DNA of 64,000 nt from Seonamhaeicola sediminis (GTDB lineage Bacteria; Bacteroidota; Bacteroidia; Flavobacteriales; Flavobacteriaceae). The translations under genes and the position numbers were made by a program. Shown piece after piece: positions 1-9,103 of the stretch (within the stretch, counting starts at the first letter, position 1; each line of letters begins with the position of its first letter). The stretch is from positions 332,225 through 396,224 of the forward strand of contig NZ_SMZJ02000003.1 in NCBI RefSeq assembly GCF_004358095.2. The letters run 5' to 3'. The notes beneath the pieces were generated by a model. It ran no database searches, was not told the origin of the DNA, and saw only the letters and a list, made by a program, of their open reading frames with translations.

Positions 1-1075
1 CCCAGGCGTTATTGAAATCCCTTTCTAATGTTACCAAAAATTCTTCTTTTTGAATATTTTGAGTCTCTAAGTTTATCTTTGCGTTTTTAACCCTTGTTAT
101 AGTATTTCCGCCATCAAATAAGTTCCAGGTTAAGTTTAAACCTCCAGAAAAACCAGAATTTGTGTTTTGAAGCACAAAAGCTAAAGGACTGTTATTATTA
201 GACTCATTCCAGCCATAGCTTCCTGTTAATCCAACTGTAGGTAGGTAAGCTGATTTTTCAGATTTTACAATCAAAGAATTGATTTTAATATTTTTCTCAA
301 TTTGCTGTAAAGCTGTGTTATAAACTTTGGCCTTTTCTAAAAGTTCTGCTTTATTCATAAGCTGATTGAACTCAACTTCTGTATCAATATCAAAATTATC
401 TGGTAATGTATTTCCCAAAACCAAATTTAAATCTCTTTTGAAATTTTTCAGCTGTTGTTCTGCATTCATCAAATTGATACTATCATTATTAATATCTACT
501 TCAGCATTTAAAAGAGCTAACTTTGTCTCTTGTCCATAATCGAATTGATACTTTGCTCTAACTACTCTATCTCTTGAAATTTCTAGGGCTTGGATTATTG
601 AATTGGTGTTCTCCTCTAACTCTGCCACATTGTAATATACAGTAAAAAGCTGCAGAATAGTGTTTTCAATGGTTTCACGTGCTTGTAATTCTGTTAGTTG
701 CTGGCTTTCTTTTAACTGCTTATAGTTGTAGCTTCTTCCTAAACCATCAAACAAAACATAATTTAAATTTATTGATGCATTGTATCGTCTTGTCTCTGCT
801 CCTGTAGCCACACGGGTGTCTCCATTAGCAAGTTGACCCTCTGTATTTTGTCTATCAATTGAAGCATTTGCATTTCCTGTAAGTGTAGGCAGGTAACCTG
901 AATTAAGAATGTTAGCATTATTTTTTGCTACCTCAACTTGATTGTTAGCTATTTTTATACCATAATTATGCTCTAAAGCTAAACTTATAGCTTCTTTGGG
1001 TGTTATAATTTCCTGAGAAAACAAACATATACTATGTATTAGTGAAATACTAAAAAATATAAATCTAACTTTCAT
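1..1075 (-). CDS. TolC-family outer membrane efflux protein (3' end outside window)
   Basis: Outer-membrane channel of a tripartite efflux system. About 358 codons are visible; the C-terminus lies beyond the left edge. The ATG at 1075 is followed by a signal peptide (hydrophobic, ending near ...CLFSQE). The rest shows the helical heptad-like pattern and paired repeats of outer-membrane efflux proteins, with family phrases such as 'GYLPTLTGNA', 'NLNYVLFDGLG', 'YLPTVGLTGSYG' and 'LNLTWNLFDGG', the two strand-turn-strand units that build the barrel. Its start overlaps the end of the RND pump gene by 11 bases, so it is the third gene of an adaptor-pump-channel operon. The substrate cannot be told from sequence. 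Confidence 0.95.
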   Translation of the reverse strand, partial: MKVRFIFFSISLIHSICLFSQEIITPKEAISLALEHNYGIKIANNQVEVAKNNANILNSGYLPTLTGNANASIDRQNTEGQLANGDTRVATGAETRRYNASINLNYVLFDGLGRSYNYKQLKESQQLTELQARETIENTILQLFTVYYNVAELEENTNSIIQALEISRDRVVRAKYQFDYGQETKLALLNAEVDINNDSINLMNAEQQLKNFKRDLNLVLGNTLPDNFDIDTEVEFNQLMNKAELLEKAKVYNTALQQIEKNIKINSLIVKSEKSAYLPTVGLTGSYGWNESNNNSPLAFVLQNTNSGFSGGLNLTWNLFDGGNTITRVKNAKINLETQNIQKEEFLVTLERDFNNAW

Positions 1076-4000
1076 GTGTTTCCTTTTGTTCTATTATAGC
1101 ACGTTCTACTTCTTCCTTGGTTACAGACTTACCGGTTACTAACCACTTTATATTCTTTTTAATATCATTACTAAATGCCAAGAACAATGGCAATACTAAT
1201 AGCGTTAAAATTGTTGCATAACCAATACCAAATGAAATTGAAATTGCCATAGGCTTCAAAAATTGTGCTTGCCTACTTTTTTCTAATAATAATGGAGCTA
1301 AACCTGCAATGGTTGTTAATGATGTTAAAAAAATTGCTCTAAATCTAGATTTTCCAGCTTCTGAAAGTGCTAAATCAAAAGGCATCCCTTTTTTTAGATT
1401 AGAATTGAATTTACCTATAAGTACTAATCCATCATTAACCATAATTCCTATTAAGGCAATAATACCCAAGAGAGATAATGTGCTTAAAGGAAAATTAAAC
1501 AACCAATGCCCCCAAGCTACAGATGTTAAGCTAAGTGGCACTAAAATAATCAACAACAACGGTTGACTGTAACTTCTAAATGTAAACGCAATCGTGATAT
1601 AAATGAGCAATAATATTGGTATTCCCGCATTCTTTAACGAGGTTACTAGCTTAACCGTTTCTCTATTTTGGCCTTCATAAGATGGTGTAATTGTAGGATA
1701 CCTAGATTGTATATCCTTAATAACATCTTCCTTTATATCATTTAAAATATCGGTAGCACTTCCATTAGGATTCTTTAAATCTGCTGTAACCTGAATTTCT
1801 CGTTGCCCCAGTAAGTGATTAATACTAACATCCCCCCTTTCAATACTATAAAAAGCAATATCTTTTAAGGTAACACGCTCTCCTAACGGTGTAATAATAC
1901 GCATATCATCTAAATCTCTTAACGACTCCCGATTGCTTCTATCATATCGAACCCAAACACGAATTTCATCTTGTCCTCTTTGAAAGCGCTGTGCTTGAGC
2001 TCCAAAAAAGCCAGCTCTAATTTGGCTCATAACGGTCCGTAAATCTAATCCCAACAGATAAGCACTTTCTTTTAACTGCAAGCTAATTTCTTTAATACCT
2101 GCAGGGTCATTGTCAGCAACATCTTTTAAAAGTGGATTGGTTTGCAATCGGTTTTTAAGCTCTATTTTCGCAGCCTTCAATTCTTTAACGTTATTACCTA
2201 ATAAAGAAATTGAAACTGGACTTCCTCCAAAATTGCCTCCTGATCCAAAAATTAAGCTTTCTGTGCCAATTACTGGTCCCACTACCTGCCTTAACCTATT
2301 TGCCACCAGTCTTGCATTTATTTCGTCAGGTCTTTCTTCTCCGGGAAGCATATTAATTTCTAATCTGGCACTTGAGGAACTATTTAAAGTTAAAATGGTG
2401 TTTTCAAAGAGTTGTTTTCCAGTACCCTTTAAATACTTTTCAGTAAACTCTTTATTTACTTGAAATGATTTATTTTCAATCATTGAAATAATAGAATCTG
2501 TAACCTTTTCATTGGTGCCATTGGGCATTTCTAATTGAACATTAATTCTATCACTTGCTATGGAAGGAAATCTTGTAACACCAATAATTCCACCTCCAAT
2601 TGATCCATAGGTAAGAATGAGTAGGGTAATAAAAAACCCAAGCGAAAGTAACTTATTATTTAAAACAAAATGAATGGTTGGACTGTACACTTTATCTCTA
2701 AGAAAAGACATAATACTGTCACCAATTTTATTTATGAGTCTCATTTTAGAGAAGAACAGCTTTATTTTTGAGGTAGTAACAGTTCCGTTAGGTTTAGTCA
2801 ACGCTTTAGAATGAGCCAAATGCGCAGGTAAAATAATCAATGCCTCAACTAATGAAATAGATAAAGTTAATATCACCACAACAGAAACTTCACTAAAAAA
2901 TTCACCAATCCTGCTATCTAAAAACAAAAACAATGAAAATGCCAATAATGTTGTTATAATTGCTGAGACTACTGGAGGAAGTACCTCCATAGTTCCATCA
3001 ATAGCTGCTTGAACAGGTGTTTTACCTTCCTCATAATGCTGATAAATATTTTCAGCTATGACGATACCATCATCTACTAAAATCCCAATAACAATAATCA
3101 TCCCGAAAAGGGACAATACGTTTATTGTAACATCAAACTGATTTGCAAAAATGAACATACCCAAAAATGAAATAGGGAGCCCAAATGCCACCCAAAATGC
3201 TAGTCGTGTATTTAGAAAAAGAGATAGAAAAATAAGCACCAAAATAACACCTGCAAAGGCATTTTCCATTAACAATTGGGTACGTTGTTTTAAAGGGATG
3301 GAACGATCACTAATTACTTTTAAACTTACGTTATTGTAACTCTGGTTATAGCTTTCAATATATTCATTTACCTTTTCTGCAGCTGATATTAAATCTTCAT
3401 TATTTGTACTAGTGATACTAATATTAACAGCTAACTCCTGATTAAAATAACTTACTTTTGGTGTTTCAGAAAATCGGTCCCTTATTATCGCAACGTCTTT
3501 GAGTCGCACTATTTTTCCATTAGTAGAAGCTTTGATAATTAAATTTGACAGTTCATCACCATAATACGATTTGTTGTTGGCTCTAATTAAGTACTCTTCT
3601 GCACTAGTTTTTATATTTCCTCCTGTTACTAAAATATTGGCAGATGCTACTGCCTGAGCAACTTCATTAAAACTGAGATCATAGGCTAACAAACTTGTTT
3701 CATTAACGGCTATTTCAATTTCCTCCTCTGGATAACCACTTACCTCAATTTGTGAAATGCCTTCTATAGCCCTTAAATCATTCTCTATTTGTCTACCAAG
3801 TTGTTTTAAAGTAACTAAGGGAATATTCTTTCCGCTAATAGCAAACGATATAGTTTCTCGAACCTCTTCTCGTTTTGCAACCACCAACGGTTCCATACCA
3901 GTAGGGAAAGAAGGCACTCTATCGACTGCATTCTTTACTTCAAGTAACATGAAATCAATATTCTCACCTTTCTCAATCTCTACAGTAATTGACCCACTGT

Positions 4001-4262
4001 TTTCTCTAGAAACTGAAGTAACACGCTCAACACCTTTTAATCCTTTTAAATTATCTTCAATCTTAAGGACTATACCTTCTTCAATTTCCTGAGGAGATGC
4101 TCCAGGGTATGTAACATTTATGGTTATGATTTTAGACTCAACTAATGGAAAAAAGGATGACCTAAGTGATAACATCCCAATAATACCAAACGTAAAGAAA
4201 GCCAAGATAAAAACATTAACCGCTACGTGATACTTGATAAAATAAGCTATTATCTTTCTCAT
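1065..4262 (-). CDS. RND-family efflux pump, inner membrane permease (AcrB/HAE1 type)
   Basis: Proton-driven inner-membrane pump exporting small molecules through the TolC partner. At 1065 residues it has the usual length of the family: TM1 at about 8-30, a large periplasmic porter loop, a membrane bundle at about 335-480, a second periplasmic half and a final bundle at about 870-1030. The proton-relay Asp pair is visible in TM4 ('GILVDDGIVIAEN'). In the second bundle the position of the AcrB relay Lys reads 'GIMVNDGLVLIGK', so that Lys is replaced by Asn, as in some other HAE1 branches. It overlaps the adaptor gene by 4 bases and TolC by 11, so translation is probably coupled. Family certain, substrate unknown. 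Confidence 0.96.
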   Translation of the reverse strand: MRKIIAYFIKYHVAVNVFILAFFTFGIIGMLSLRSSFFPLVESKIITINVTYPGASPQEIEEGIVLKIEDNLKGLKGVERVTSVSRENSGSITVEIEKGENIDFMLLEVKNAVDRVPSFPTGMEPLVVAKREEVRETISFAISGKNIPLVTLKQLGRQIENDLRAIEGISQIEVSGYPEEEIEIAVNETSLLAYDLSFNEVAQAVASANILVTGGNIKTSAEEYLIRANNKSYYGDELSNLIIKASTNGKIVRLKDVAIIRDRFSETPKVSYFNQELAVNISITSTNNEDLISAAEKVNEYIESYNQSYNNVSLKVISDRSIPLKQRTQLLMENAFAGVILVLIFLSLFLNTRLAFWVAFGLPISFLGMFIFANQFDVTINVLSLFGMIIVIGILVDDGIVIAENIYQHYEEGKTPVQAAIDGTMEVLPPVVSAIITTLLAFSLFLFLDSRIGEFFSEVSVVVILTLSISLVEALIILPAHLAHSKALTKPNGTVTTSKIKLFFSKMRLINKIGDSIMSFLRDKVYSPTIHFVLNNKLLSLGFFITLLILTYGSIGGGIIGVTRFPSIASDRINVQLEMPNGTNEKVTDSIISMIENKSFQVNKEFTEKYLKGTGKQLFENTILTLNSSSSARLEINMLPGEERPDEINARLVANRLRQVVGPVIGTESLIFGSGGNFGGSPVSISLLGNNVKELKAAKIELKNRLQTNPLLKDVADNDPAGIKEISLQLKESAYLLGLDLRTVMSQIRAGFFGAQAQRFQRGQDEIRVWVRYDRSNRESLRDLDDMRIITPLGERVTLKDIAFYSIERGDVSINHLLGQREIQVTADLKNPNGSATDILNDIKEDVIKDIQSRYPTITPSYEGQNRETVKLVTSLKNAGIPILLLIYITIAFTFRSYSQPLLLIILVPLSLTSVAWGHWLFNFPLSTLSLLGIIALIGIMVNDGLVLIGKFNSNLKKGMPFDLALSEAGKSRFRAIFLTSLTTIAGLAPLLLEKSRQAQFLKPMAISISFGIGYATILTLLVLPLFLAFSNDIKKNIKWLVTGKSVTKEEVERAIIEQKETHES

Positions 4263-5380
4263 GATTTTGATTTCTTTTCAAAAGGTTTTACTAACATGCC
4301 TACATAAGCACCCGGAACAGGTTTTTTAAGGATTACCGTACCATTAGGTACGTTTTTTAGCACCACCTTTGAGTCTGAGAAATAAACCGGTTTGGCTTCC
4401 ATAACATCTAAAACGCTATCTCTAACCACATAAATCTCATTGGTTTCTAAGAATAAGTTCCTATCAATTTCAATAGCATCATCTTCTTCTTTAGCATTTA
4501 CATTTGCTTCTAAAAATAAACCTTCTTTAAGGCTTGGATCTTTTACTTCAATATAAACAGTTATGGTTTGTGTAGTTGGGTCTACACTACCATTAACTCT
4601 TGAAACGATGCCATTGTAAGTAGTGGTTTTGTCTAGACTATTCAATACAACGGTTTCATCAACTTTAAGTAAATCTGCATAAGAACTAGCCAAGGCCACT
4701 TCCATCTCATAAACCGATGGATTTATAAATTCTCCTAGTTTTTGCCCATTACGTATTAAAGACCCCTCTGTTACTAAAGCCTCTGTTAGAATTCCCGAAA
4801 AAGGTGCAGAAATAGTATATTTTGAAAGTCGTTTCTCTAGATTTTTAACATTATAGTAGCTAGAAACAATACCACGTCCATTTATAAAATAGTTCTCTTT
4901 TTCTGAAGTCATTTTTGGTAATTCTGGCGTAGTTTTATCTAAATCGAATTTATTGATATAGGTTTGCCATTTTTGATAAACTTCGGGAAAATCTAATCTT
5001 AAATCTGGCATTATTCCAGTAATGGCATTGTACAAATTACTTTTAGCAGCCTGAACACTAGCGCGATATTCAGTGTTGTCTATTTGAATTAAAACTTGCC
5101 CCTTCTTATATGTTTGTCCAGGTCTAAAAAGCACATTAGAAAATCTAAAAACTCCCTGAACTTCAGCATAAAGTTCTACACGTTGCTTTGCTACCAAACT
5201 ACCACTTGCGGGAATTACAATTTTTACCGTTTTATTTGTAACCGTGTCTGTAAATACCGTTTTTACAACTTTTTCTCTAAATGGTTTTGGTTTGTTTTTA
5301 TTAGCTATAAGATTTTTTGCAAACAAAAAGGAAAATACCATAAGTAAAATTCCTATTACAGAAAGTATGGTTTTGCGCAT
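4259..5380 (-). CDS. RND efflux periplasmic adaptor (HlyD/AcrA type)
   Basis: Membrane-fusion subunit linking the RND pump to TolC. I chose the ATG at 5380, giving 373 residues (MRKTILSVIG...). A longer reading from a TTG at 5407 adds nine residues, but that stretch lies in the probable promoter palindrome. The N-terminus has one membrane anchor (about 3-22). A lipoyl/barrel-sandwich half follows ('VELYAEVQGVF', 'GQTYKKGQVLIQID'), then a short hairpin, the second lipoyl half ('ISAPFSGILTEALV') and a beta-barrel/MP domain ('DPTTQTITVYIEVKDP'). First gene of the efflux operon. No regulator gene is adjacent in the window. Confidence 0.93.
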   Translation of the reverse strand: MRKTILSVIGILLMVFSFLFAKNLIANKNKPKPFREKVVKTVFTDTVTNKTVKIVIPASGSLVAKQRVELYAEVQGVFRFSNVLFRPGQTYKKGQVLIQIDNTEYRASVQAAKSNLYNAITGIMPDLRLDFPEVYQKWQTYINKFDLDKTTPELPKMTSEKENYFINGRGIVSSYYNVKNLEKRLSKYTISAPFSGILTEALVTEGSLIRNGQKLGEFINPSVYEMEVALASSYADLLKVDETVVLNSLDKTTTYNGIVSRVNGSVDPTTQTITVYIEVKDPSLKEGLFLEANVNAKEEDDAIEIDRNLFLETNEIYVVRDSVLDVMEAKPVYFSDSKVVLKNVPNGTVILKKPVPGAYVGMLVKPFEKKSKS

Positions 5381-5402
5381 GCGAGTTGTTTTGATGGTGA
5401 TA

Positions 5403-5418
5403 AACAAATATATTTGTT
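5403..5418. promoter_or_regulatory. Perfect 16-bp palindrome over a probable -7 box of the efflux operon
   Basis: The sequence AACAAATATATTTGTT is perfectly self-complementary. Read on the minus strand it contains TATATTTG, an exact match to the Bacteroidota -7 consensus TAnnTTTG, 25-32 bases before the adaptor ATG. A palindrome covering the core promoter is a common layout for TetR- or MarR-type repression of efflux operons. No -33 TTTG is evident at normal spacing, so promoter strength is uncertain. The regulator itself is not in the window. Confidence 0.4.
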
Positions 5419-5452
5419 ACACCAACATAATGTAGTTAAAAAAAACTTAAAT

Positions 5453-7363
5453 CTAATCGTTTAAAGTTTCTATTTCCAATTGAATATTTTCCCATTGCTC
5501 CATTAAAGTATCTAAATCTGACTTCTTGTTATGATAAACATCAAAAAAATTGGGTTTTGAAGTAGCTTCTTCATAATTAATTTCAAGCTCTAAATCTATG
5601 GTCTTTATTTCTTTTTCCAAGGCACTAATTTTAGCTTCAATATTACTTAATCTATTCTTTAAAGACTTTATTTTTTTCTGATCTTCATAAGACGTTTTCG
5701 GCTTCTTTTTTGGCGCTTCTTTTGTCACGGTACGCTTTTCTACCTCCCTTAAACTCTCAACTTGACGCTGTTCTAAATAATAATCTATACCTCCTAAATA
5801 TTCCTTTATTTTTTGATCTTTAAACTCATAAACCTTATTAGCCAATCCTTGTAGAAAATCACGGTCATGTGATACTAGAATTAAAGTCCCCTCGTAGCGT
5901 TTTAAAGCTTCTTTTAATACGTTTTTAGACTTGATATCTAAATGATTTGTGGGCTCATCCATTATCAAAACATTAAAGGGTTGCAACATCAATTTAGCTA
6001 ATGCTAATCTGTTGCGCTCCCCTCCAGACAGCACTCTAACATATTTTTCAACCTCTTCTCCTCTAAACAAAAACGACCCTAGAATATCGCGTACCTTGCT
6101 TCTGTTGGTTTCGTTTGCAGCATCAATCATAGTATCTAAAACAGTTTTGTTACCATCTAAGTACTCTGCTTGATTTTGAGCAAAATACCCTAACTGAACA
6201 TTATGCCCAAGTTTTAGAGAGCCATCAAACTTAATATCTCCAACAATAATTTTAGCCAAGGTTGATTTACCTTGACCATTCTGGCCCACAAAGGCGGTCT
6301 TACTATCTCGTTCAATTAATAAATTGATGTTTTTCAAGACTTCTTTTTCCCCATAATTCTTTGAAACTGCTGACGCCTCAACAACAACTTTACCTGGTGT
6401 TACTGAAACAGGAAAATTAAGCGTCATGACACTGTTATCATCTTCATCAACCTCAATACGCTCAATTTTATCTAGCTTTTTTATAAGTGATTGCGCCATA
6501 GAAGCTTTAGTAGCTTTAGCCCTGAACTTTTCAATTAGTTTTTCTGTGTGTTCAATTTGTTTTTGCTGATTTTTTTGTGATGCCAATTGTTGCTCTCTCA
6601 ATTCTTCACGTAGTACCAAATATTTTGAATATGGTTTAGGATAATCATAAATTCTCCCTAATGATATTTCAATAGTTCTATTAGTAACATTATCCAAAAA
6701 CATTTTGTCATGAGATACTATAACCACAGCTCCAGAATAATTTTTCAAAAAGTTTTCTAACCAAATAATAGATTCAATATCCAGATGGTTTGTAGGCTCA
6801 TCTAAAAGTAAAACATCATTATTTTGAAGTAATAATTTTGCCAGTTCAATACGCATACGCCAACCTCCCGAAAAAGTATCGGTTAACTTATCAAAATCTT
6901 CACGCTTAAAACCAAGCCCCTGCAATATTTTTTCTGTATCGCCTTGATAATTATACCCTCCTAAAATTTCATATTGATGCTGCAAATCATTAATATCAAC
7001 CATAAGCTGATGATATCCGTCACTTTCATAATCTGTTCGTTCTGCCAATTGGGTATTAATAACATCCATGTTAACCTCTAGACTCTTGATTTCTGTAAAG
7101 GCCTCATATGCCTCTTCTAAAACCGTTCTTCCAAAAATAAAATCAATATCCTGCTTTAAAAAACCAATTTTCAGAGTTTTATCTGTAGCTATTTGTCCAG
7201 AGTCAGGCTCTAACTCCTTCGATAAAATTTTAAGCATAGTAGATTTACCAGCACCGTTTTTTCCAATAAGCCCAACTCTATCTCCACTTCCTAGTTTAAA
7301 GGTTATATCTTCAAATAAATATTCACCTTGAAACGATATTGAAAGATTGTGTATGTTAAGCAT
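5453..7363 (-). CDS. ABC-F family ATPase (Uup/EttA-like)
   Basis: Soluble tandem ATPase of the ABC-F family, members of which act on the ribosome or in translation quality control. Two nucleotide-binding domains are visible. The first has Walker A 'GKNGAGKST' near residue 36, signature 'FSGGWRMR' and Walker B 'VLLLDEPTNHLD'. The second has 'GQNGQGKST' near 360, 'LSGGERNR' and 'VLIMDEPTNHLD'. Between them lies the charged P-site tRNA interaction linker (about 240-300). The C-terminus (about 560-636) is a Lys/Glu-rich coiled coil like that of Uup. There are no membrane segments, so it is not a transporter. It lies 72 bases ahead of the efflux operon on the same strand and may be co-transcribed with it. 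Confidence 0.93.
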   Translation of the reverse strand: MLNIHNLSISFQGEYLFEDITFKLGSGDRVGLIGKNGAGKSTMLKILSKELEPDSGQIATDKTLKIGFLKQDIDFIFGRTVLEEAYEAFTEIKSLEVNMDVINTQLAERTDYESDGYHQLMVDINDLQHQYEILGGYNYQGDTEKILQGLGFKREDFDKLTDTFSGGWRMRIELAKLLLQNNDVLLLDEPTNHLDIESIIWLENFLKNYSGAVVIVSHDKMFLDNVTNRTIEISLGRIYDYPKPYSKYLVLREELREQQLASQKNQQKQIEHTEKLIEKFRAKATKASMAQSLIKKLDKIERIEVDEDDNSVMTLNFPVSVTPGKVVVEASAVSKNYGEKEVLKNINLLIERDSKTAFVGQNGQGKSTLAKIIVGDIKFDGSLKLGHNVQLGYFAQNQAEYLDGNKTVLDTMIDAANETNRSKVRDILGSFLFRGEEVEKYVRVLSGGERNRLALAKLMLQPFNVLIMDEPTNHLDIKSKNVLKEALKRYEGTLILVSHDRDFLQGLANKVYEFKDQKIKEYLGGIDYYLEQRQVESLREVEKRTVTKEAPKKKPKTSYEDQKKIKSLKNRLSNIEAKISALEKEIKTIDLELEINYEEATSKPNFFDVYHNKKSDLDTLMEQWENIQLEIETLND

Positions 7364-7404
7364 AGAAATGTGACTTTAGTTACAGAATATTAAACTATTA
7401 AAAC

Positions 7405-7437
7405 TACTTTTGTTTTGTTAGAACGGTAGCAAAAGTA
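7405..7437. promoter_or_regulatory. Divergent promoter region between the ABC-F and DUF983 genes
   Basis: In the 85-base gap, TACTTTTG on the plus strand (7405-7412) and TACTTTTG on the minus strand (7430-7437) both match the TAnnTTTG -7 consensus. They point at the DUF983 and ABC-F genes respectively. No convincing -33 TTTG is found for either. Confidence 0.4.
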
Positions 7438-7448
7438 CACTAAATTAT

Positions 7449-7832
7449 ATGTTAAAAAAAGGAACCAAGATTTATAGTATTATAACCGGTTGTTGTCCAA
7501 AATGCCACCAAGAATCTATGTATAGCAACAAAAATGCTTATATAATTTCAGATACTTTGAAAATTAACGAACGGTGTTCTAAGTGCGATACTAAATACCG
7601 TATTGAGCCCTCATTTTTTTATGGTGCCATGTACGTAAGTTATGCCGTTGGAATTGCTTTTGCTGTAGCTGCTTATGTTATTAGCAACCTGTTTTTTAAT
7701 GCTAGTTTACAAGTTACTTTTATTTCTATTGTTGGCACCTTAGTAGTTTTTATGCCAATTATAATGAGACTTTCTAGAAATATTTGGATTAACTTTTTTA
7801 TGCATTATGACGAAAGTTTGGTAAAGAAATAA
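7449..7832 (+). CDS. DUF983 small membrane protein with two CxxC pairs
   Basis: A 127-residue protein of the DUF983 family, function unknown. The N-terminal half holds two cysteine pairs, 'CCPKC' (about 15-19) and 'CSKCDTKY' (about 44-51), spaced like a small zinc ribbon facing the cytoplasm. Two hydrophobic segments (about 58-80 and 86-108) form a membrane hairpin. The start is the ATG following a TAnnTTTG promoter. Transcribed alone. I infer only a membrane-bound zinc-ribbon protein. Confidence 0.85.
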   Translation: MLKKGTKIYSIITGCCPKCHQESMYSNKNAYIISDTLKINERCSKCDTKYRIEPSFFYGAMYVSYAVGIAFAVAAYVISNLFFNASLQVTFISIVGTLVVFMPIIMRLSRNIWINFFMHYDESLVKK

Positions 7833-7940
7833 TCTTAGGTATTACCATTTACGGGTCACGCTTTCGGGAGTGGCTTTTTTCAACCTCCTCTCATTCAGTT
7901 ATCAAATAACAAAACCTCAACAGCTAACAAAATAGACGTT

Positions 7941-8984
7941 TTAGCTATAAAACCTTTTAATATCAATTTCATTTTCTAAAGCAATATTATTTTCAATAAA
8001 ATTATAAAGCTGTTTAGCTACATAAGGTCCAATCATAACACCACGTGTTCCTAGTCCATTTAAAACAAACAGATTTTTATACTCATTATGTCTACCAACC
8101 AAAGGTCTTCTATCCTTTACAGTTGGTCTCACTCCTGCAACTTGATGAATAACTTCAAACTCACATGAAATTAGTTTTTTGAGCTTTCCTAATAGTTCCT
8201 CTTTAGCTTTTAATGATGTTTTATTGGTTAAATCATTCCATTCGTAAGTAGCTCCAACAATATATAAATCATCCGCTAAAGGAATTAAAAAGGCTGCAGA
8301 CTTTAACACGAAATCTATTTTCAATTCCGGGGCATGAATAATTAATAATTCTCCTTTGGCGGGTACTAATGGTAAATTACTAAAAAACGGATTGTGTTTA
8401 ATTCCAAAACCTTCGGCAAATACGATGTATTCTGATTCAATATTTTTATATTGAATTTTATCTTTTTCAATTTTTAACATATCATATTCAAAGGCTTCTT
8501 CTAATAACCTGTTCTTCTCCTTCAAATAACCCTTATATGAATCTATCAAAGTTTTAACATCAATTCTTCCAGTATTAAACACCTCACCAAAGCCAAAAGG
8601 AGCTTCTAAACTATCATTATTGTTTTTAATAATAGTATCTGATAGATACTCTGAAAGCAATGGCTTATCAGATGCTGTAAACCAATTATTTTGTTCTTCG
8701 GTTGAAGTGAATTTTCTGTAGACAGGAATTTTATAATCTAACTTAACACTTAACAACTTTTCAAGGGAAGCATATACTGGTAATGCTAATTCTAATTGCT
8801 CTTTGGCCTTCCAAACACTAGTGAAACGTTTTAAGACCACTGGGTTGTATAAACCTCCAGCAACGAATGATGATAATTGAGAGTTATTATCAAAAACCAT
8901 AAAGTTTTTACTATTAGTTCTAAGTTGTTCGCAAAAGTTAATCCCTGCTAACCCAATGCCTACCACAATGCAATCTACTTTCAT
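7941..8984 (-). CDS. FAD-dependent oxidoreductase of the DAO family
   Basis: A 347-residue flavoprotein of the glycine oxidase/D-amino-acid oxidase fold. The N-terminus has the dinucleotide-binding motif 'VVGIGLAGINFCEQ' (about 6-19) and 'FDNNSQLSSFVAGGLYNP', typical of the FAD isoalloxazine-contact region. The C-terminus has the second FAD motif, 'VAGVRPTVKDRRPLVG' followed by 'LFVLNGLGTRGVMIGP'. No signal peptide, so cytoplasmic. The substrate is unknown; related enzymes oxidise amines or amino acids or modify tRNA (MnmC-C type). It lies downstream of the gldN terminator and is a separate unit. Confidence 0.88.
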   Translation of the reverse strand: MKVDCIVVGIGLAGINFCEQLRTNSKNFMVFDNNSQLSSFVAGGLYNPVVLKRFTSVWKAKEQLELALPVYASLEKLLSVKLDYKIPVYRKFTSTEEQNNWFTASDKPLLSEYLSDTIIKNNNDSLEAPFGFGEVFNTGRIDVKTLIDSYKGYLKEKNRLLEEAFEYDMLKIEKDKIQYKNIESEYIVFAEGFGIKHNPFFSNLPLVPAKGELLIIHAPELKIDFVLKSAAFLIPLADDLYIVGATYEWNDLTNKTSLKAKEELLGKLKKLISCEFEVIHQVAGVRPTVKDRRPLVGRHNEYKNLFVLNGLGTRGVMIGPYVAKQLYNFIENNIALENEIDIKRFYS

Positions 8985-9009
8985 TTTACGAATATATGAA
9001 GTTTAGAAA

Positions 9010-9048
9010 TTTTAAAGCCGTTCCGAGTACTCTCAGTATGACAAATTA
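9010..9048. repeat. Degenerate intergenic repeat remnant (REP-like)
   Basis: On the minus strand the stretch contains GTCATACTGAGAGTACTCGG followed by AACGGC. This wording resembles the short dispersed intergenic repeats common in flavobacteria. It sits between the oxidoreductase start and the gldN terminator. Only resemblance is claimed; no second intact copy is in this window. Confidence 0.3.
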
Positions 9049-9051
9049 AAC

Positions 9052-9076
9052 AAAAAAAAACCCACTAAAAGTGGGC
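9052..9076 (-). terminator. Rho-independent terminator of gldKLMN
   Basis: On the minus strand GCCCACTTTTAGTGGG forms a GC-rich stem followed by nine T residues. It lies 28 bases past the gldN stop and ends the gldKLMN transcript. Confidence 0.85.
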
Positions 9077-9103
9077 TTAAAAATTATCTAAATTCTTATG
9101 TGG

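Noticed and set aside
1309..4092. Several plus-strand ORFs of 60-118 codons opposite the RND pump gene
   Set aside because: They lie wholly inside a clear RND coding sequence, have no recognisable domains, and are shadows of codon usage in the real gene. The same applies to the opposite-strand ORFs within groEL, topA, copA, dnaG and others.
5381..5407. Longer adaptor reading from a TTG at 5407
   Set aside because: The added residues overlap the palindrome and -7 box, and the ATG at 5380 gives a typical membrane-anchor N-terminus.
7853..7881. Possible terminator after the DUF983 gene
   Set aside because: A T-run follows a GC-richer stretch, but no stem longer than three or four pairs can be drawn.
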